Below, one piece after another: positions 39,629 to 40,852 of a DNA stretch of 40,852 nt (position 1 is the first letter of the stretch; each line of letters begins with the position of its first letter). The position numbers were made by a program, and so were the translations under genes. This DNA is from Desulfotomaculum sp. (GTDB taxonomy: Bacteria; Bacillota; Desulfotomaculia; Desulfotomaculales; Desulfallaceae), in NCBI GenBank assembly GCA_016841675.1, contig JAENYQ010000026.1, positions 1 through 40,852 of the forward strand, read 5' to 3'. The notes beneath the pieces are model-generated. The model worked only from the letters and a program-made list of their open reading frames with translations, did no database searches and was not told where the DNA came from.

Positions 39629-40483
39629 GTGCAGATGGTACCAGAAACAATATACGCCGCCGCCGGTTTTGGGCTGGCTTTTACCCTGACTCTGCTGATC
39701 CAGGATAAGGTGCTGGCCATGATCGGCAGTGGCGGCTTCACTCGCCCCAATTTTAAAGGTCAGGATATCCCGCTGTCGGCAGGGGTTATTTTTTTTATCT
39801 CCGTGCTGCCCGCTTCGCTGCCCCTGTTTATTTTGGCACCTGCCGGCATAGGAGACGTGCTGCTGCTTTACGTTTTGGGCATAGCTGCGGCAACCTGCCT
39901 GGGATTAATGGATGATTTCTGGGGTGCCAGGGATACATCAGGATTGCTTGGCCACTTTAAGGCACTGCTTAAGGGCAGATTGACCACCGGTGCCGTCAAG
40001 GCACTGGGTGGTGGAGTTTTAGGCCTTTTAATTGGCACCCGACTCTTTCCAGACCAGCCATGGAGAATCATAGACAGCGCACTAATTATTGCCTTGTCTA
40101 TAAATCTTTTAAACCTGTTTGATCTGAGGCCGGGACGGGCGGGAAAGGTTTATGTTCTGCTTTGCCTGGCATTGCTGCCATTCTTTTTCGGGCAGCCTGA
40201 AATGGTTTCCGTTGCCGTGGTTTTAGGCACTTTGCTGGCCTTTTTGCCAGCGGATTTAAAGGCCCGGGCCATGATGGGAGACGCCGGTTCCAACACCTTG
40301 GGTATTGTTATCGGCATTACCGCCGCTGCTGCCCTGGACGGTTATTATCGGGTTGGATACCTGGTGCTGGTGCTGATGGTGCATGTAATTACCGAAAAGT
40401 ACTCTTTAACCAAGCTCATTTTAGCCAATCCGGTGCTTAACTACCTGGATATGCTAGGCCGCGAAAAAGAACCTGGTAAGTAA
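39629..40483 (+). CDS. MraY/WecA-like phosphoglycosyltransferase (GT4)
   Basis: The 284-residue polytopic membrane protein is of the UDP-N-acetylhexosamine:polyprenol phosphate transferase superfamily. The metal and catalytic motifs are LGLMDDFWGARD (DD), SINLLNLFDLRPGRAGK (N and D), and ARAMMGDAGSNTLGIVIGIT (GD-GS). About eight to nine hydrophobic helices are present. It is shorter than MraY (about 320-360) and lacks the usual C-terminal HHHxE-type loop, so a housekeeping MraY role is doubtful. GTG 39629 has GAGGTGAT 3-4 nt upstream (GAGG about 7 nt). It may supply a lipid-linked sugar for the upstream glycosyltransferase. Confidence 0.85.
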   Translation: MQMVPETIYAAAGFGLAFTLTLLIQDKVLAMIGSGGFTRPNFKGQDIPLSAGVIFFISVLPASLPLFILAPAGIGDVLLLYVLGIAAATCLGLMDDFWGARDTSGLLGHFKALLKGRLTTGAVKALGGGVLGLLIGTRLFPDQPWRIIDSALIIALSINLLNLFDLRPGRAGKVYVLLCLALLPFFFGQPEMVSVAVVLGTLLAFLPADLKARAMMGDAGSNTLGIVIGITAAAALDGYYRVGYLVLVLMVHVITEKYSLTKLILANPVLNYLDMLGREKEPGK

Positions 40484-40484
40484 C

Positions 40485-40852
40485 TTGATTATTCCCTTTA
40501 CTCAGTAATCCCCATTAATGAGAAAAACATTTTTATTTTAATAAACAATTGTGCACCGCGAGAGGGGATCTGTCATCTAAATGCGTTAGCGAAGGATCTA
40601 GATTCTTCACTTCGTTCAGAATTATCACGCGTACCCGCACCACGATAAACGAGCACAACTTACCGGTTGTTATTTATAATTTACAAAATTAACTACTTTA
40701 AAGATTAAGCTTGTCATCCTGAGCGCAGCGAAGGATCTGGGCTTTAAGATTCTTCGCTGCGCTCTACAATGACAGGCTTAATGACAAGGTTTTTCACTTC
40801 GTTGTATTCATAGCAATTTTTCACGCGCGCCCGCACCACGATAAACGAATCC
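40485..40852. repeat. Composite repeats to the window end (R6-R2-R3-R2-R4-R3)
   Basis: Inverted R6 (TTCCCTTTACTCAGTAATCC to ACAATTGTGCACCGCG, about 40491-40562), R2 (40574-40625), inverted R3 (CCCGCACCACGATAAACGAG, about 40635-40654), R2 (40710-40772), R4 (TTGTATTCATAGCAAT, about 40802-40817), then R3 again (CCCGCACCACGATAAACGAA). No gene is visible. Confidence 0.7.

Overview
The window looks like a chromosomal segment of an endospore-forming, anaerobic Firmicute of the Clostridia, most likely in the Peptococcaceae/Desulfotomaculum-Pelotomaculum neighbourhood. The evidence is a complete spoIIIAA-AH operon, spoIVB and spo0A, an Asp23/AmaP module, NfnAB-type flavoprotein genes, FchA, and an OLE RNA next to oapA. 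The genus is an inference. All genes but one (a DUF3243 protein) lie on the + strand. Gene order follows the conserved Firmicute block from efp to spo0A, with accessory genes and many repeats between the genes.

Layout: 1-530 repeats, including a ~300-bp MITE inserted inside another repeat. 531-3643 prepilin peptidase, DUF3243, a small unknown protein and a TldE/PmbA protein. 3803-6566 aroQ, pepP, efp and a CD1247-type protein. 6867-8552 a CoA-disulfide reductase/rhodanese fusion. 8939-14879 spoIIIAA-AH, the engulfment channel operon, split by repeats at several gene junctions. 15045-16668 asp23, amaP, DUF2273 and nusB. 16888-19160 nfnA and nfnB. 19312-23872 xseA, folD, fchA, xseB and ispA. 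23874-24829 a REP-type tyrosine transposase unit. 24950-26206 a large structured RNA that I identify as OLE RNA, with its partner membrane protein gene oapA. 26518-33002 dxs, tlyA, nadK, mnmM, argR and recN. 33755-35994 spoIVB and spo0A. 36189-40483 steA, a steB/mctB-like gene, a family 2 glycosyltransferase and a MraY/WecA-like phosphoglycosyltransferase.

How the parts fit: the sporulation genes cover entry (Spo0A), the mother cell-forespore channel (SpoIIIA) and forespore-to-mother-cell signalling (SpoIVB). IspA and Dxs supply isoprenoids, and OLE/OapA sit between them as in known OLE loci. SteA/SteB and the two glycan enzymes after spo0A suggest envelope synthesis. FolD/FchA and NfnAB point to one-carbon metabolism and electron bifurcation.

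The outstanding system is OLE RNA plus OapA. It has its own near-consensus promoter, closing terminal helix and membrane protein partner. It is a known RNA class, so this is a new instance rather than a new class. The second theme is intergenic repeats in at least six families: R1, perfect hairpins ending GGGGTCAGGC or GGGGACAG; R2, GTCATTCTGA..GCGAAGAATCT; R3, CGTTTATCGTGGTGCGGG; R4, TATGAATACAACGAA; R5, AGTCAGT/ACTACTG heptamers; R6, ACTCAGTAA..GCACAATTGT. The transposase at 23953 is bounded by exactly the R1 arms, which links that family to a likely mobilising enzyme. Two genes (the CD1247-type gene and spo0A) have leaders whose inverted repeat covers the Shine-Dalgarno sequence.
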